A stretch of 64,000 nt of DNA, from the NCBI GenBank assembly GCA_005473895.2, contig SRJI02000002.1, forward strand, positions 1 to 64,000. Direction: 5' to 3'. The first letter of the stretch is position 1; each line of letters starts with the position of its first letter. Under the pieces are notes generated by a model. It did not search any database and had not been told where the DNA came from. It saw only the letters and a list, made by a program, of their open reading frames with translations. Below are positions 62,174 to 64,000 of the stretch, piece after piece. Source of the DNA: Carideicomes alvinocaridis. GTDB taxonomy: Bacteria > Pseudomonadota > Alphaproteobacteria > Rhodobacterales > Rhodobacteraceae. The translations under genes and the position numbers were made by a program.

Positions 62174-63160
62174 TTGGACCTTGATGAGCTTTATCGCCTC
62201 CTGCGTGGTGCGCATGTGCGCGCTCAGGGGGTCGTCGACACCATCCGCGATCCCCTTTTGGTTCTCAGTTCGGACTTCACGGTCATAAGCGCCAACCCGG
62301 CTTTCTACAGGACGTTCGAGACCGATCGGGAATCCACGGTAGACGTGAAGTTCCACGACCTGGGGAATAGGCAGTGGGACATCCCCGAGTTGCGCCTTCT
62401 TCTGGAAAAGGTGATCCCCCAAAGTGCGTCTGTGTTCGACTACGAAGTCAGAGGGACATTCCCGCGCGTGGGATACCGGACGATGCTGGTCAGCGCCCAG
62501 CGGCTCAAGCACCCGGACAACGGGCAGCAGATCATCCTGATCTCGATCACGGACGCGACCGAAAGACGGCAGAGAGAAGACGAGAAGGACATCCTCATCG
62601 GTGAACTCGATCACCGGATCAAGAATCTATTGTCGATCACGCAGGCGCTTGCACGTCAGACCGGCGTGGAGGGGCGCAGTGCGAAGGAATACCGCGACAC
62701 GTTCCTCGGACGTTTCGAGGCACTGGCGCGATCATTGAACATAGGCAGCAGCAAGGATGCTTCCGGTTTACCCGAGTTGGCGAGCGCCGTGATGGAGCCC
62801 TATCTCGGAGGACCCAGCCAGGTGAAGATTGCCGATGGCCCTGAAATCGCTCTGACACCCAATCAGGCCACGGCCCTGGGCTTGATCATGCACGAGCTGG
62901 CGACGAACGCCATCAAGTATGGCGCGGTGTCGAGACCCGAGGGCCAGGTCGAAATCTGCTGGGAGCCGAAGGGTGATGATCACGCATCCATGCTCCAGCT
63001 GCGGTGGCGAGAACGAGGTGGGCCCGAGACATCGCCACCATCCACGACCGGTTTTGGCATGCGGCTCATACGGTTCTCTGCAGAGCGCGAACTCGGCGGG
63101 CAGGCGGAACTGGCTTACCTTCCTGAAGGTTTGACAGCGACCGTGGACTTTCCGCGATAG
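62174..63160 (+). CDS. PAS-containing sensor histidine kinase, HisKA_2/HWE type
   Basis: About 328 residues from TTG 62174, with GGGAG six bases upstream (the frame is open further 5'). A PAS domain covers about residues 15-130. The phosphoacceptor box GELDHRIKNLLSITQALARQ gives His147. The ATPase domain follows with MHELATNAIKYGA (N box) and TGFGMRLI (G box). No transmembrane helix, so it is a soluble sensor. Such kinases feed alphaproteobacterial general stress pathways. A response regulator starts 20 bases downstream. Confidence 0.88.
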   Translation: MDLDELYRLLRGAHVRAQGVVDTIRDPLLVLSSDFTVISANPAFYRTFETDRESTVDVKFHDLGNRQWDIPELRLLLEKVIPQSASVFDYEVRGTFPRVGYRTMLVSAQRLKHPDNGQQIILISITDATERRQREDEKDILIGELDHRIKNLLSITQALARQTGVEGRSAKEYRDTFLGRFEALARSLNIGSSKDASGLPELASAVMEPYLGGPSQVKIADGPEIALTPNQATALGLIMHELATNAIKYGAVSRPEGQVEICWEPKGDDHASMLQLRWRERGGPETSPPSTTGFGMRLIRFSAERELGGQAELAYLPEGLTATVDFPR

Positions 63161-63180
63161 CTTCAAGCCAAGGAGGGCGG

Positions 63181-63576
63181 ATGCCCGGTGAGACGATCAT
63201 CAACCCCGATGTCGACAATGGATTGTCCGTCCTCATCGTCGAAGACGAGTTCTTGGTTGCGATGGACCTCGAAACAATTCTCGAGCAAGGCGGACATGCA
63301 GTCATGTCATCCGTTGCCTCGGTAGAGGCGGCACTCAAGGCGCTCGAGGATGGCCGACCCGATGTTGCGGTGCTGGATCTTAACTTGCGGGGGCAGTTGG
63401 TCTTTCCGGTTGCAGAGCGTCTCCGGAGCCTGAACATCCCTTTTGTGGTCGCTTCAGCCTACAACGACTTGGACATTCCAGGCGGCGAGGTCGTTGCAGA
63501 CGTCGAGAATGTCGGAAAGCCGATCAACGAACGCCGCCTCTTCGACGCACTGCGCCGCGCCGTTCCGGCAGCGTGA
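63181..63576 (+). CDS. single-domain response regulator
   Basis: A 131-residue CheY-like receiver with no output domain. Acidic pocket Glu21-Asp22, phosphoacceptor Asp66 (VAVLDLNLRG), Ser92 in the switch strand (VVASAYND) and Lys113 (VGKPI). The switch region is a variant of the FATGUY motif. AGGAGG five bases upstream of the ATG. It probably takes phosphate from the adjacent HisKA_2 kinase. Confidence 0.93.
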   Translation: MPGETIINPDVDNGLSVLIVEDEFLVAMDLETILEQGGHAVMSSVASVEAALKALEDGRPDVAVLDLNLRGQLVFPVAERLRSLNIPFVVASAYNDLDIPGGEVVADVENVGKPINERRLFDALRRAVPAA

Positions 63577-64000
63577 GATGCGGGGACCAGGGCTGCCCCA
63601 ACGCAGCAACTCGGCTCCGGAACCACGTTGTTGCTCTGAGGTGCCGTTTGGGTCAAATTTTGCAGGTTCGACGGCGCGCTGTCGCAAGTTTGCTGTCCGC
63701 CCCTCTCCGACGCGCGTGGCCGACGTAGCGATCTCCCGGAGCCCTGGCCATGTGTCGCCGCTACCTGAAAGCGTCTCTTAGAACCTGCTCGCCACGCCGG
63801 GGCTCATATGGCTTCGCGATGCGCGGCATCTCGCGGAACTCGGGCTCGATCGAGCGCGGCTCCGCGTGCTAGCGAGCGGTGGGGTCTTCATCCAGGACAA
63901 CGGGCAGGAGGGGGCAGATGTTTCAACGCGCCTCCGGACTCCTCTCCAATAACGGATTGCAGAACGCGGCTTGAGCCATAATGCGACTGCGGGGCGAAGA
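63577..64000. other. gene-free stretch at window end
   Basis: No gene supported. One frame at about 63783-63880 (WLRDARHLAELGLDRARLR) looks protein-like, but it has no start and reaches no known family. Confidence 0.4.

Noticed and set aside
63783-63880. Protein-like frame near the window end
   Set aside because: Short, with no start or ribosome site and no recognisable family; it may be a gene remnant but cannot be supported.
39386-64000. Second tRNA 3'-end copy as an island attachment site
   Set aside because: I looked for the 3' tRNA segment (GGTTCGAATCCTGC) downstream and found none in the window.

Overview
The window is GC-rich, densely coding DNA. The proteins and gene neighbourhoods look like the family Rhodobacteraceae (Alphaproteobacteria, roseobacter-like): a BamF-type DUF3035 lipoprotein, a PuuD urate hydroxylase, a groESL operon with a CIRCE element, an SRP RNA near dnaX, a FMN-binding PaiB, a DUF5928 glycosyltransferase, and a Rhodobacteraceae-style intergenic repeat. 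The assignment rests on recognised protein families, not on a search.

Positions 1-39461 read as chromosomal backbone. In order: the 5' part of dnaX (cut by the window start), a DUF202 protein, a small Cys-phosphatase, a small secreted protein and the SRP RNA; groES-groEL behind an RpoH-like promoter plus CIRCE; a DUF1217 repeat protein; purH; a serine beta-lactamase-like hydrolase, lspA, bamF and two M16 proteases (envelope biogenesis); a marR-emrA-emrB efflux operon; puuD with a divergent LysR; GST, PaiB, mtaB-dapF, a zinc-finger protein and a HIT protein; a GT14/DUF5928 glycosyltransferase divergent from a sulfotransferase; a PfkB kinase coupled to nth; an Ada/MGMT protein; an OmpA-like lipoprotein; matB, aroQ, a gentisate-dioxygenase-like cupin and BrkB; a dctPQM TRAP operon with a universal stress protein; and tRNA-Lys(UUU).

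From the tRNA to the end (39462-64000) the character changes to accessory DNA: long non-coding stretches, decayed repeats, truncated and frameshifted genes, and an IS110-family element at about 54211-55470. Its intact content is an exported carboxymuconolactone-decarboxylase-fold protein under a TetR regulator; a homocysteine methyltransferase coupled to a class V aminotransferase; an eight-gene, same-strand run (44470-51513) of mostly exported proteins with SH3b, META/HslJ and repeated C-terminal beta-type domains plus a GlsB protein and an S33-like hydrolase; an XRE regulator; a second alpha/beta hydrolase; a sterol-desaturase-like enzyme; a sugar-transfer-associated ATP-grasp protein; and an oxidative/general-stress block (ferritin-like protein, Mn-catalase, HisKA_2/HWE histidine kinase, single-domain response regulator).

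Between 56980 and 60430 lie remnants of four further genes: a TTHB210-like protein, a FATGUY-type receiver, an SDR and an FdhF/YdeP-type oxidoreductase. These suggest deletion and decay of a once larger stress island. The least explained intact content is the exported SH3b/META gene run and the ATP-grasp protein. No CRISPR array, prophage, integrase or defence system of known type was recognised.
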